Below are positions 18,601 through 26,846 of a DNA stretch of 64,000 nt, in pieces. The first letter of the stretch is position 1. The number at the start of each line of letters is the position of its first letter. The position numbers and the translations under genes are program-made. Under the pieces are notes generated by a model, which made no database searches, was not told the origin of the DNA, and saw only the letters and a program-made list of their open reading frames with translations. This DNA is from Caproicibacter sp047777415 (GTDB taxonomy: Bacteria > Bacillota > Clostridia > Oscillospirales > Acutalibacteraceae), in NCBI GenBank assembly GCA_047777415.1, contig JBKEEO010000002.1:682001-746000 (forward strand), given 5' to 3'.

Positions 18601-19945
18601 TGATGCGGTCCATTGTTGGACTTAATCCGGTTGTTTCAATATCAAACGAGATAAACTCCCCGGACAGTTCTCGGTTGTCGTTACCTTTAACGGCAGGAAC
18701 AAGGTCATTGACAAAATAAGCCTCCGTACCGTACAGAATTTTGATCGGCTGCCCCTTCTTCTTCAGCTCTTCTGCCGTGTTCATCGCATCAGGAAACGCT
18801 TGTACAACTCCGTGATCCGTCACAGCTATCGCTTTATGTCCCCAGTTTGCTGCTCGACGGATTAATTCCGAGACAGGAGTAACCCCATCCATTGCGGACA
18901 TATTGGAGTGAAGGTGCAGTTCCACGCGCTTGTCCTGTGCGTCATCCGTCACTTGCACCTGTTTTACGGTCGCGATGCTTTTGGGACGCAGAACAATTTC
19001 ATGGTCATATTTGTCGTATTCAACATTCCCTCTGACCAGCACGGACATCCCTTTTGCAAGCGTATCGAGCATCTTACACTGGGTTGCCATCTCGATAACT
19101 TTCAAAGTAATGGAACTGGTATAATCCGTTACATTGATTGAATAAATTTTGCGCTGTCTGTCACGTGTTGCTTTTTGTTCAATGGAAAAAATTTCACCCC
19201 AGATGGTTGCGCTTCCAATATCGGGAGTGATTTTAGCAATTGGAATTGGCTTGGCACGGGGCATATGACCGTAGATTTCTCTGGCACTGTCTAAAACAAT
19301 CGTTGGATAAAGTGTTTCCCCTTCACGCACGCTGATGGTTTTCGGAGTCGTTTTTCTTTGATGCAATTTCTCTTCCGATTCCACCATGTCTGCAATCGCC
19401 TGCCTGCGGCGGGTTTCTTCCTTGACTAATTTACGGTTAATAAATTCGGTAGCTCCCTGTTCTGCCTTTAGAACACCGTTAAACTCAACTGTAAGATGAA
19501 TGCCAAACTTTTCGCGAATCAGTTCGGCGATCATTCGGTCAATATGGCGGGCTTTTAGAATATTACCGCCGCCATGTTTTAAGGTAATTAATAATTTTCC
19601 ATCTTCCAATGTTGCCTGAGAATCTGTGAAGGTTCCGTTTAAACTTGCTTCACGTTGTTTTAGTTCTGCAATAATGCTTGGAAAATAATCCGTTGAAAAG
19701 GAAGCCTGCGGAAAGGTTGGTTTCACGCAGGCTTTGGAGAGGCGGAGCTTTTTACAGGAAACAATACTTTGCTCCACCTGCTTTATTACGTTCCACTCGA
19801 TCAAAGCAGGAAAACAGACTTTCGCCGTAATCATTCTTTCGTTGGAATTAATTTGCAGGGAAGTGATCGTACCTTCACGAACCGGTTCTGGAAACCGAGA
19901 AATATCTTCTATATACTCATGAAAAAATTCCCCAAACTTTTTCAA
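15602..19945 (-). CDS. polC: DNA polymerase III alpha subunit, PolC type
   Basis: Gram-positive replicative polymerase with built-in proofreading, 1447 residues. Order of domains: N-terminal region and OB fold (to about 330), PHP domain starting at VELHLHSNMSAMDG, an inserted DnaQ-like 3'-5' exonuclease beginning FISFDIETTGLSP near residue 425, then the C-family polymerase core with LVGSRGSVGSSF and PDIDLNFSGEYQ, and the C-terminal helix-hairpin-helix region. A CPNC...CPIC zinc module is visible near residues 915-950. The start is TTG with AAAGGATG upstream. Last gene of the pyrH-to-polC operon. Confidence 0.98.
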   Translation of the reverse strand: MKKFGEFFHEYIEDISRFPEPVREGTITSLQINSNERMITAKVCFPALIEWNVIKQVEQSIVSCKKLRLSKACVKPTFPQASFSTDYFPSIIAELKQREASLNGTFTDSQATLEDGKLLITLKHGGGNILKARHIDRMIAELIREKFGIHLTVEFNGVLKAEQGATEFINRKLVKEETRRRQAIADMVESEEKLHQRKTTPKTISVREGETLYPTIVLDSAREIYGHMPRAKPIPIAKITPDIGSATIWGEIFSIEQKATRDRQRKIYSINVTDYTSSITLKVIEMATQCKMLDTLAKGMSVLVRGNVEYDKYDHEIVLRPKSIATVKQVQVTDDAQDKRVELHLHSNMSAMDGVTPVSELIRRAANWGHKAIAVTDHGVVQAFPDAMNTAEELKKKGQPIKILYGTEAYFVNDLVPAVKGNDNRELSGEFISFDIETTGLSPTMDRITEIGAVRIVNGEVKDSFDTFVNPERSIPAKITELTGITDEMVKDAPSEKEALERFFQFCGKDAVLIAHNADFDTSFIRVASERCGFEFSNTYIDTVPMCRSLLKGIKNAKLDTVAKYLKLDPFQHHRACDDAAVLGQIFLRLIQRLIEDTGAKTVQDINSSLAGGDIKKMKSYHMILIAKNQIGLKNLYKLISKSHLDYFYRNPRIPKSELIKHREGILVGSACEAGELYRAITSAQPWTTLCEIASFYDYLEIQPVGNNRFMVREGMVPDEEKIREFNRTVVKLGEKLNLPVVATCDVHFMDPKDAEYRKILMHSLGFKDADEQAPLYFRTTPEMLKEFEYLGKEKAYEVVVTNPNRIADMVEEIRPIPEGTFPPFIEGAEEQLTNITWTRAKEIYGDPLPELVKNRLERELGSITKHGFSVLYMIAQKLVADSVAHGYLVGSRGSVGSSFVANLAGISEVNPLEPHYVCPNCKHSEFITDGSVGSGFDLPPKKCPICGAEYNRDGHTIPFETFLGFDGDKTPDIDLNFSGEYQSSAHRYTEKLFGKDHVFKAGTISTVADKTALGFVKKYEEEKGIVLHRAEELRLAAGCTGVKRTTGQHPGGMVVVPEGKEIYDFCPVQRPANDQNSDSITTHFDFHSIHDTICKLDELGHDVPTIYRYLEDYTGIPVMNVSMSDPQVMSLFTSTEALGVKPEDIDSETGTFSLPEVGTSFVRQMLVESKPKTFSDLLQISGLSHGTDVWLGNAQELIKNGTCTISEVIGTRDSIMTYLLHKGLEPKMAFKIMEITRKGKAPKLLTEDYIQAMKEHGVPQWYIDSCMKIKYMFPKAHAAAYMISTLRLGWYKVHRPVEYYAAYFTVRGEDFDGALVMQGRDAVRRKMNEIVMKGKEATAKEEAAYATLQIVNEMLARGIEVLPVDLYKSDAKKFLVEDNKIRLPFLSLSGVGEAAAKSLAEAGKKGPYISVDDLQARAKVSKSVIETMEAAGVLKDLPKSSQISLF

Positions 19946-19958
19946 TAGTCTTCATCCT

Positions 19959-20999
19959 TTACATTTGATCGATTTCCTGCAGCAGGGCTTCGACCAACTC
20001 GTTTTCCGGTACCCTGCGGACAATTTCTCCTCTTTTAAAAATCAGGCCTACACCATCTCCGCCGGCAATCCCAATATCAGCTTCTCTGGCTTCACCCGGT
20101 CCGTTGACCGCACAGCCCATAAGCGCTACGGTCAAATCTTTCTTTAGGCCAGTCAGTCGTTTTTCCACTTCTTCTACAATGGGAATCAGATCAATCCGTG
20201 TTCTGCCGCAAGTTGGGCAGGACACAATCCGTATGCCTCCGCGCAGAGAAAGTGCTTTCAACAGGTCGATTCCTGCTTCCACTTCACGTACAGGATCCGC
20301 CGTCAGTGACACACGGATGGTATCACCGATTCCACGCTGCAATAGTGACCCAATACCAATTGCGGACTTTATGATGCCCATCCGTTCGCTTCCGGCTTCC
20401 GTCACGCCTAGATGAAGCGGATAATCACATTGGGATGAAACCAGTTCATTCGCCTTAATCATGCAATTTACATCCGATGATTTAATTGAGATGACAATAT
20501 CATCAAAATGGAATTTTTCCAATAATGACGCATGATACAAAGCACTTTCCGCAAGTGCCTGCGGAGTAGGTCCGCCGTACTTTTTTAACAGATCTTTTTC
20601 CAGAGAACCGGAATTTACACCGATTCGGATTGGAATTTTTCTGTCGGCACAAGCGGCAGCCACCTCACGTACGCGTTCATCGGAGCCGATGTTTCCGGGG
20701 TTTATACGAATTGCATCGACTCCAGCTTTCACGCAAGCAATTGCCAGCCGATAATCAAAATGAATATCAGCAACCAACGGAATTTTAATTGCCTTTTTGA
20801 TTGCAGGCACCAGTTCCACCGATTGTGAATTCGGAACTGCAACGCGTAAAATTTCACATCCTGCCATCTCCAGAGTTTTTGCCTGCTCTATGTTTCCATG
20901 GACATCCTCTGCGGGTTTATTCAGCATGGACTGCACTGTAATTTTGGATCCGCCGCCGACGGCAACGGATCCGACAAACACTTTTTTTGATGTTCTCAT
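19959..20999 (-). CDS. ispG: 4-hydroxy-3-methylbut-2-enyl diphosphate synthase (IspG)
   Basis: Iron-sulfur enzyme of the MEP isoprenoid pathway, 346 residues. The N-terminal barrel has ITVQSMLNKPAEDV and RVAVPNSQS; the C-terminal [4Fe-4S] domain has VSCPTCGRTRIDL and MGCAVNGPGEAREADIGIAGG, giving the three cysteine ligands. Its start overlaps the rseP stop as ATGA. The pathway partner dxr is two genes upstream; uppS in the same operon uses the products. Confidence 0.97.
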   Translation of the reverse strand: MRTSKKVFVGSVAVGGGSKITVQSMLNKPAEDVHGNIEQAKTLEMAGCEILRVAVPNSQSVELVPAIKKAIKIPLVADIHFDYRLAIACVKAGVDAIRINPGNIGSDERVREVAAACADRKIPIRIGVNSGSLEKDLLKKYGGPTPQALAESALYHASLLEKFHFDDIVISIKSSDVNCMIKANELVSSQCDYPLHLGVTEAGSERMGIIKSAIGIGSLLQRGIGDTIRVSLTADPVREVEAGIDLLKALSLRGGIRIVSCPTCGRTRIDLIPIVEEVEKRLTGLKKDLTVALMGCAVNGPGEAREADIGIAGGDGVGLIFKRGEIVRRVPENELVEALLQEIDQM

Positions 21000-22078
21000 G
21001 CGCCGCCCAATCCTTTCCCTGTAATCAGGCGCAGAATATCACTATAGGTCACAATAATCATAAAGCCCATCAGCAACACAAATCCTGCTGTTTCCACAAT
21101 TCCAACATACTTTTGCTGCAGAGGTTTGCGTCTGACGGCTTCAACAAGCAAAAACAATACTTTTCCGCCGTCCAATGCCGGGAACGGCATTAAATTTACC
21201 ACACCGAGGTTGACCGTAAGGACCATGGTCATATAGAGGACATTATTCAAACCATCCAAAAAGCTCCGAGCAAGACCGGCAGAAGCTGCTTGGTTAATGG
21301 CACTGACTGCGCCTACCGGTCCAGCAACATCATTAAACCCAAATTTTCCAGTAAGAAGTCCAATCAAACTGTACCATATCATACGAACAGTGGATACTGT
21401 ATCTTGTACAGACTTCGTGATTAAAGTGCCAAGATTCTTTTCGATCGGCATAACATAAAAGTCAAGAGTCAAATAACTTTTCCCATTGACGGTTTGAGTA
21501 TTAAATTTGATATCGTTAAATGTGAGAATTTCTCCGTTTCTCAAGACTTCAATATCGACAGACTCAGGATTGGCCGTGGCCAGTGCAAAACTGAGATCGC
21601 GATCGCCATAGATGCGGTAATGGTCTACGGAAACAAACTCATCGCCTCTTTGCAAACCGGCCTGCGCAAGAGCGGAATTTGATTCAAACTGAGAAATTGT
21701 TGTGGAAGAAAATGCGGTTTCTTGCCCAAGAATGATCATCATCAAGACAAGCCCAAAAACGATATTCATGACAGCACCCATTATAACAACCAAAAGGCGT
21801 TTCCATACGGGCTTTTTCCCAAAGGCCCTTTCATCACTGCTTTCTTGATCCTCACCTTCCATGGCGCAAAAACCGCCAATTGGCAGCAAACGAAGAGAAT
21901 AGCGGGTTTCTTTTCCCTGAATATGAAACAGAGTCGGACCCATGCCAATTGCAAATTCATTGACACGAATTCCACATAGCTTTGCTGTAAAAAAATGACC
22001 GAATTCGTGAATAAAAATCATAAATCCAAATAGCAAAACTGCAATAAGAATCAGACTTGCTTTGATAATAATAATCAC
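20996..22078 (-). CDS. rseP: RIP metalloprotease RseP (site-2 protease)
   Basis: Intramembrane zinc protease of the S2P family, 360 residues. HEFGH near residue 25 inside the first membrane segment supplies the zinc site, a PDZ domain lies around 115-195 (QAGLQRGDEFVSVDHYRI), and NLMPFPALDGGKVLFLL is the third zinc-ligand motif in a late membrane segment. The usual start call is GTG at 22078, but GAGGGG directly abuts it, so initiation may be coupled to dxr termination (stop three bases upstream) or occur at a nearby non-ATG codon; the first ATG would cut the first membrane segment. Confidence 0.93.
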   Translation of the reverse strand: MIIIIKASLILIAVLLFGFMIFIHEFGHFFTAKLCGIRVNEFAIGMGPTLFHIQGKETRYSLRLLPIGGFCAMEGEDQESSDERAFGKKPVWKRLLVVIMGAVMNIVFGLVLMMIILGQETAFSSTTISQFESNSALAQAGLQRGDEFVSVDHYRIYGDRDLSFALATANPESVDIEVLRNGEILTFNDIKFNTQTVNGKSYLTLDFYVMPIEKNLGTLITKSVQDTVSTVRMIWYSLIGLLTGKFGFNDVAGPVGAVSAINQAASAGLARSFLDGLNNVLYMTMVLTVNLGVVNLMPFPALDGGKVLFLLVEAVRRKPLQQKYVGIVETAGFVLLMGFMIIVTYSDILRLITGKGLGGA

Positions 22079-22081
22079 CCC

Positions 22082-23236
22082 TCAGGTATTTACTGCGTTT
22101 AAAACGTAACTGCGAGCCTGCGCGTCTGCATGTAAAATGTCGTCAACACTGGAAACCTGGTCCACATCCGGCTGATGTTCCATCGCTTCCCATACCAAAT
22201 CGCCAATATCACGAAAGGATATTTTATGATTTAAAAACAGCCGAACGGCAACTTCATTAGCTGCATTGGCAGCTGCGGGCGCAAGACCTCCTCGGCGCAA
22301 AGCACGCCGGCAAGCAGCGAGACACCGAAATGTTGTTTCATCCGGCCGGGCAAAGGTCAGTTTTCCATATGCCGCCAAATCCAGTTCATCTGTATCCATG
22401 TCAAGGCGTTCGGGATATGTGATGGCATATTGAATCGGTAAATGCATATCCGGAACCCCAAGCTGCGCGATGACCGATCGATCTTCAAATTCCACCATGG
22501 AGTGAATTACGCTTTCCCGTTGCACCAATACGTCGATTTTTTCATCCGGCATATCGAACAACCAGGAAGCCTCAATAATTTCCAAACCTTTATTCATCAT
22601 GGTGGACGAGTCTATTGTAACCTTTGGCCCCATATTCCAGTTTGGATGTTTGAGCGCTTGCTCAGGCGTAACATCATTTAATTCTTCCAAAGTTCTTCCA
22701 AAAAACGGGCCACCGGAAGCCGTTAGAATAATGCGGCGTACGGATTTTTTCCCCGGGCTGCCCTGCAGACACTGAAACACAGCAGAATGTTCACTGTCTA
22801 CGGGAAGAATTTTGACATGATGTTTCTTTGCCTCCCTCATAACCAAATTCCCGCCGGCAACAAGTGTTTCTTTGTTGGCAAGGGCAACATCTTTGCCAGC
22901 ATGGATAGCGGCAAGCGTAGGCTCAAGCCCAACCATCCCTACAACAGAATTGCAAACGAGGCCTGCCGTTGGCAGGCAGGCCGCTTCGCATAAGCCGTCC
23001 ATCCCCTGCACTATTTTAACAGGCAGGTCTCTGACCGCTATTTTCAGTTGTTTTGCTGCAGCAGGGTCAAAAACAGATGCAATCTGCGGACGAAACTCTC
23101 TTATTTGTTTTTCCAGCAAATCAATATTTTTTGCTACCGCCAACGCACAGACTTTTAAACGCAACCTGCGTGCTACGTCCAAAGTTTGTGTTCCGATGGA
23201 ACCGGTGGAACCCAGTACGGATAAACATTGTTTCAT
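22082..23236 (-). CDS. dxr: 1-deoxy-D-xylulose 5-phosphate reductoisomerase
   Basis: Second enzyme of the MEP pathway, making MEP from DXP with NADPH. The 384-residue protein has the nucleotide-binding motif LGSTGSIGTQTLDV, ALANKETLVAGG, the metal and substrate loop PVDSEHSAVFQCL, and the flexible-loop segment HPNWNMGPKVTIDSSTMMNKGLE. It lies in the standard frr-uppS-cdsA-dxr-rseP-ispG order. Confidence 0.97.
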   Translation of the reverse strand: MKQCLSVLGSTGSIGTQTLDVARRLRLKVCALAVAKNIDLLEKQIREFRPQIASVFDPAAAKQLKIAVRDLPVKIVQGMDGLCEAACLPTAGLVCNSVVGMVGLEPTLAAIHAGKDVALANKETLVAGGNLVMREAKKHHVKILPVDSEHSAVFQCLQGSPGKKSVRRIILTASGGPFFGRTLEELNDVTPEQALKHPNWNMGPKVTIDSSTMMNKGLEIIEASWLFDMPDEKIDVLVQRESVIHSMVEFEDRSVIAQLGVPDMHLPIQYAITYPERLDMDTDELDLAAYGKLTFARPDETTFRCLAACRRALRRGGLAPAAANAANEVAVRLFLNHKISFRDIGDLVWEAMEHQPDVDQVSSVDDILHADAQARSYVLNAVNT

Positions 23237-23285
23237 TATTATTCACCAATAGCCTCGATTATTGCAGTCAATAAAAAAATAACTT

Positions 23286-24110
23286 TCACTTTAAAACAAT
23301 TGGAAAAATTTGAACCAGAAAATACACAAAGGGTGCTTCAAAAATTACGCTGTCAAAGCGGTCCAGAATACCTCCATGTCCCGGTATCATTTCGCCGAAA
23401 TCCTTAATATGGCAACTCCGCTTAATCAGTGAAAAGCTCAGGTCACCCAATATGGATATAACTGTTCCAAATATACCGATTAGAAACAGAGGAAGATACG
23501 ATATTTCAACACTATAAGCATAATAAATGGCATGGAACAGATAGCCAAATACCAACATGGCAGCAACGTTTAACAAAAGTCCTCCTACTGCGCCCTCCAC
23601 TGTCTTATTAGGACTGATGTTTGGACACAATTTGTGCTTTCCTAAAAAAGTTCCGGCAAAATAAGCACCAACATCCGCGGTCCAAGCAGAAAATATACCG
23701 ATTATAACATAAAACATACCGTGCTCGCCGCCGATTTCTCGCAGACTGATAATGGTTCCAAGCGCCGAAGGGATTAACAGCGACATACTGTAGATGACGC
23801 CAACTTCACGAAATGTAATATCAGAGTGGTAAAAGATCAACGCGGAAAAGATGACAATGGTATATAAAAAATAAGCGACGCCATACCAATACTGTGCTGT
23901 CAAAAATGGAAGCGCCGCCGAAAATAGCAGGCTGGGAATCAGAAGAATCAAATTTTTTGCAAGACCCAGCGCAGTAATAATTTCGTTTACTGCTAAAACA
24001 GAAATCAGGCCGATTGCAAAATTTAAAGCAAGCGGTACCACACCGTTGCAAATGACAATAGCGGCCAAGAATACTATCAAGGTGATTGCCGAAGCAATTC
24101 TTGTTTTCAA
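23286..24110 (-). CDS. cdsA: Phosphatidate cytidylyltransferase (CdsA)
   Basis: Integral membrane enzyme making CDP-diacylglycerol for phospholipids. The 274-residue protein has about eight hydrophobic segments and the C-terminal signature SLIKRSCHIKDFGEMIPGHG followed by GILDRFDS. The start is TTG directly after the uppS stop, with GGAGGG seven bases upstream. The gap to dxr (49 bases) shows no terminator. Confidence 0.95.
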   Translation of the reverse strand: MKTRIASAITLIVFLAAIVICNGVVPLALNFAIGLISVLAVNEIITALGLAKNLILLIPSLLFSAALPFLTAQYWYGVAYFLYTIVIFSALIFYHSDITFREVGVIYSMSLLIPSALGTIISLREIGGEHGMFYVIIGIFSAWTADVGAYFAGTFLGKHKLCPNISPNKTVEGAVGGLLLNVAAMLVFGYLFHAIYYAYSVEISYLPLFLIGIFGTVISILGDLSFSLIKRSCHIKDFGEMIPGHGGILDRFDSVIFEAPFVYFLVQIFPIVLK

Positions 24111-24818
24111 TCAAATCCCTCCGAAGCGCCTGTTGCGGGCGGCATAGAGTTCCAGAGCACGGTCCAAATCCTTCGGTTTAAAGTCCGGCCAAAGGATATC
24201 CATAAATACAAATTCTGTATATGCGGATTGCCATAAAAGGAAATTGGAAATTCTCTGCTCTCCGCTTGGGCGGATGATTAAGTCGGGATCCGGCTGACCT
24301 GCGGTATATAATTTTCCCGAAAACACATCTTCGTCAATATCATCAGGCGACAAAATACCATTTTGAACATCACGCGCCAAACTTTTTGCTGCTCTTAGAA
24401 GTTCTGCCCGTCCGCCATAATTCAAAGCGATATTTAAGACCATCCCTGTCTTATCTTTAGATACGCGAACAGTTTCGTCAATCAATTCTCTCAGCCGCGG
24501 ATCAAAAACAGTTTCATCGCCAAGAAAATGAACCTGAATATTTTCATCCAAAAAATTAGTCAATGCATCGGTAAGATATTGTTTAAACAGCTTGATTAAG
24601 GTAAGAACCTCATCCTGAGGACGTTTCCAGTTCTCCGTTGAAAAAGCGTAAACTGTTAAATACCGAATCCCGATTTTGCTGCAATAGCGAACGATATTCT
24701 TGAAAACCGCTGCACCGGCCGCGTGACCGGCAGAGCGGGGAAGCCCCCGCCTTTTGGCCCAGCGACCGTTGCCATCCATAATAATTCCCACATGTGAAGG
24801 CAGAACATTCTTCGCCAT
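24111..24818 (-). CDS. uppS: Isoprenyl transferase (UppS)
   Basis: Cis-prenyltransferase making undecaprenyl diphosphate, the lipid carrier for peptidoglycan. The 235-residue protein has HVGIIMDGNGRWAKRRGLPR with the catalytic aspartate, TVYAFSTENWKRP, LNIALNYGGRAEL, and the C-terminal PDLIIRPSGEQRISNFLLWQ signature. Its start lies just after the frr stop. Confidence 0.97.
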   Translation of the reverse strand: MAKNVLPSHVGIIMDGNGRWAKRRGLPRSAGHAAGAAVFKNIVRYCSKIGIRYLTVYAFSTENWKRPQDEVLTLIKLFKQYLTDALTNFLDENIQVHFLGDETVFDPRLRELIDETVRVSKDKTGMVLNIALNYGGRAELLRAAKSLARDVQNGILSPDDIDEDVFSGKLYTAGQPDPDLIIRPSGEQRISNFLLWQSAYTEFVFMDILWPDFKPKDLDRALELYAARNRRFGGI

Positions 24819-24821
24819 TGA

Positions 24822-25376
24822 TTAAATCTCCAAAATTTCCTTTTTCTTTTCTTCGAAAATTCGATCCGTTTCCTTACAGTATTTGTCGGTTAACTCCTGC
24901 GTATGCTTTTCCGCTTTCTTAAGATCGTCTTCCGTCAATTCAGAATTCTTCTTCTTCGTCTTCAATTTTTCCATCGCGTCACGCCGAATGGAACGGATTG
25001 CAACCTTGCATTCTTCTCCCATTTTGCTGATCTCTTTGACCAGATCGCGCCTTCTTTCTTCAGAAAGCGGCGGGAATGTAAGACGAATGACTTTTCCGTC
25101 ACTCTGCGGGTTGATGCCTAAATCGGACATTTCAATCGCACGTTCCACGGCTTTGCAAACAGAGGCATCCCACGGTTGAATCGTCAAAACACGGGCTTCA
25201 CTGACGGAAATAGCGGCCAACTGATTAATGGGAGTCGGAGTACCATAATAATCCACCCTGATTTTATCCAGTACGGCAGGATTTGCCCTGCCAGCGCGAA
25301 TCGCAGCGTAATTGCTGGTAAGAACTGAAATACTTTTTTTCATTCGATTTTCTGCATCGGTTAAAATGTCTTTCAT
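24822..25376 (-). CDS. frr: Ribosome recycling factor
   Basis: Splits post-termination ribosomes with EF-G. The 184-residue protein has the typical head and coiled-coil domains: NYAAIRAGRANPAVLDKI, YYGTPTPINQLAAISV, and LSEERRRDLVKEISKMGEE. The start ATG uses AAGGAGGA located in the end of pyrH, so the pair is coupled as in most bacteria. Confidence 0.98.
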   Translation of the reverse strand: MKDILTDAENRMKKSISVLTSNYAAIRAGRANPAVLDKIRVDYYGTPTPINQLAAISVSEARVLTIQPWDASVCKAVERAIEMSDLGINPQSDGKVIRLTFPPLSEERRRDLVKEISKMGEECKVAIRSIRRDAMEKLKTKKKNSELTEDDLKKAEKHTQELTDKYCKETDRIFEEKKKEILEI

Positions 25377-25378
25377 GA

Positions 25379-26098
25379 CTAATCCTCCTTCACATCATTA
25401 ACAATGGTTCCGATCGGTTCACCACAAACCGCCTTCACAATGTTCTCGGGCTGGTCAATGTTGAACACCAAAATTGGAATATGATTATCCATGCAAAGTG
25501 ATGCGGCCGTACTGTCCATCACCTGCAGTCCCCGGTTCAGAACATCCAAAAAAGACAGGGAGCTGAATTTCACAGCATTTGTATTTGTTTTTGGGTCCCT
25601 GTCATAGACGCCGTCCACCATAGTGGCTTTTAAAACAATATCGGCGTCAATTTCAGCGGCTCTAAGTGCCGCTGCCGTATCGGTGGAAAAGAAAGGATTA
25701 CCAGTGCCGCAGCCGAACACAACGACTCTTCCCTTTTCCATATGGCGTACAGCGCGGTTGCGGATATAAGGTTCTGCAATCTGTCTCATTTCAATAGCAG
25801 TCTGTACACGAACCGGAACGCCAAGTTGTTCTAACGCATCCGCTACACCGAGGGCGTTGATCGTGGTTGCCAGCATACCCATATGGTCAGCACGAGTGCG
25901 GTCCATTTTTCCGCTGCTGCGGCCGCGCCAGAAATTTCCGCCGCCTACTACAATGCCAATCTGCACGCCTAGGTCAGCACATTGCTTCACCGGTCTGCAG
26001 ATCTCCAGAACTTTGTCAAAATCAATGCCGTGTGTTTTCGTACCGGCAAGACTTTCTCCGCTGAGTTTCAGCAATACTCTTTTATATTTTGGCTGCAA
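25379..26098 (-). CDS. pyrH: UMP kinase
   Basis: Bacterial UMP kinase of the amino acid kinase fold, 239 residues. It has RVLLKLSGESLAG, VVGGGNFWRG, ADHMGMLATTINAL, and the C-terminal MDSTAASLCMDN and VFNIDQPENI. I chose the TTG at 26098 with AGGAG eight bases upstream; starts at 26104-26107 would overlap that site. First gene of the operon ending with polC. Confidence 0.95.
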   Translation of the reverse strand: MQPKYKRVLLKLSGESLAGTKTHGIDFDKVLEICRPVKQCADLGVQIGIVVGGGNFWRGRSSGKMDRTRADHMGMLATTINALGVADALEQLGVPVRVQTAIEMRQIAEPYIRNRAVRHMEKGRVVVFGCGTGNPFFSTDTAAALRAAEIDADIVLKATMVDGVYDRDPKTNTNAVKFSSLSFLDVLNRGLQVMDSTAASLCMDNHIPILVFNIDQPENIVKAVCGEPIGTIVNDVKED

Positions 26099-26125
26099 TT
26101 CCAACACTCCTATTCAGTTTATCTT

Positions 26126-26154
26126 ATTTTACATGATGTACCGTACAAAGTAAA
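26126..26154 (-). promoter_or_regulatory. Promoter of pyrH operon with an internal palindrome
   Basis: TTTACT (26149-26154) and TAAAAT (26126-26131) with a 17-base spacer on the minus strand. The spacer contains the perfect palindrome TGTACCGTACA (plus strand 26137-26147), which would suit an operator. No repressor is identified. The segment 26155-26231 upstream holds no gene. Confidence 0.55.
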
Positions 26155-26231
26155 GCGTTTCATAGGCAAAATCGCTATTCTTTACGGGCACAACAAAGAA
26201 AATATAATCTGTATTCAATGTTACAAACCAT

Positions 26232-26270
26232 AAAAACAGCCGCCCAACTTTCCAAGCAAATGGCGGCTGA
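26232..26270 (-). terminator. Intrinsic terminator of nrdR
   Basis: CAGCCGCC (26237-26244) pairs perfectly with GGCGGCTG (26262-26269); on the minus strand the stem is followed by TTTTT. It lies about 35 bases after the nrdR stop. Confidence 0.85.
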
Positions 26271-26304
26271 ATTTCCGCTTTATAAGCGGCTTGTATCAAT
26301 GATG

Positions 26305-26769
26305 TTATTTATTCGATTTGCTCTTAATAATGCGATTAAGCTCGTCCAAAAAAATGTTAATATCCTTAAACTGACGATAAACCGAAGCAAAGCGTACATA
26401 TGCGACTTCATCAACGGTTTTCAGTTTTTCCATTGCATATTGGCCAATTAAACTCGACGGAACTTCGCGATCCAACGAATTCTGAAGCATATTTTCAATT
26501 TCATCAACAATCTTCTCTAAGGTCTCAATCGAAACGGGACGTTTTTCACATGCCCGCAAAAGGCCATTTAAAAGCTTGTTGCGGTCAAATGCTTCTCTTG
26601 ATTTATCTTTTTTTATGACAACGATAGGTACCGTCTCAATGACTTCATAGGTGGTAAAACGTCTGGAACATTTTAAACATTCCCTGCGCCTGCGAATTCG
26701 TTCCCCTTCGTCTGTGGGACGGGAATCAATCACTTTGCTTTCTGCATATCCACAATACGGGCATTTCAT
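26305..26769 (-). CDS. nrdR: Transcriptional repressor NrdR
   Basis: ATP/dATP-sensing repressor of ribonucleotide reductase genes. The 154-residue protein has the N-terminal zinc ribbon (CPYCGYAESKVIDSRP...CLKCSRRFTTYE) and an ATP-cone from about residue 49 (VVIKKDKSREAFDRNKL). The start ATG follows GAGGTG. It is transcribed alone from a near-consensus promoter and ends in a strong terminator. No ribonucleotide reductase gene is in the window. Confidence 0.97.
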   Translation of the reverse strand: MKCPYCGYAESKVIDSRPTDEGERIRRRRECLKCSRRFTTYEVIETVPIVVIKKDKSREAFDRNKLLNGLLRACEKRPVSIETLEKIVDEIENMLQNSLDREVPSSLIGQYAMEKLKTVDEVAYVRFASVYRQFKDINIFLDELNRIIKSKSNK

Positions 26770-26802
26770 CAGTCCGTCACCTCGAATATTTCCTTCTGTT
26801 GT

Positions 26803-26831
26803 ATTATATCAATTTTCCTAATTTATATCAA
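26803..26831 (-). promoter_or_regulatory. Promoter of nrdR
   Basis: TTGATA (26826-26831) and TATAAT (26803-26808), 17-base spacer, minus strand. The TTGATATA string occurs three times around it (one overlapping the -10), which may simply be AT-rich promoter sequence. Confidence 0.75.
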
Positions 26832-26846
26832 GTATATCAAGCAAAT

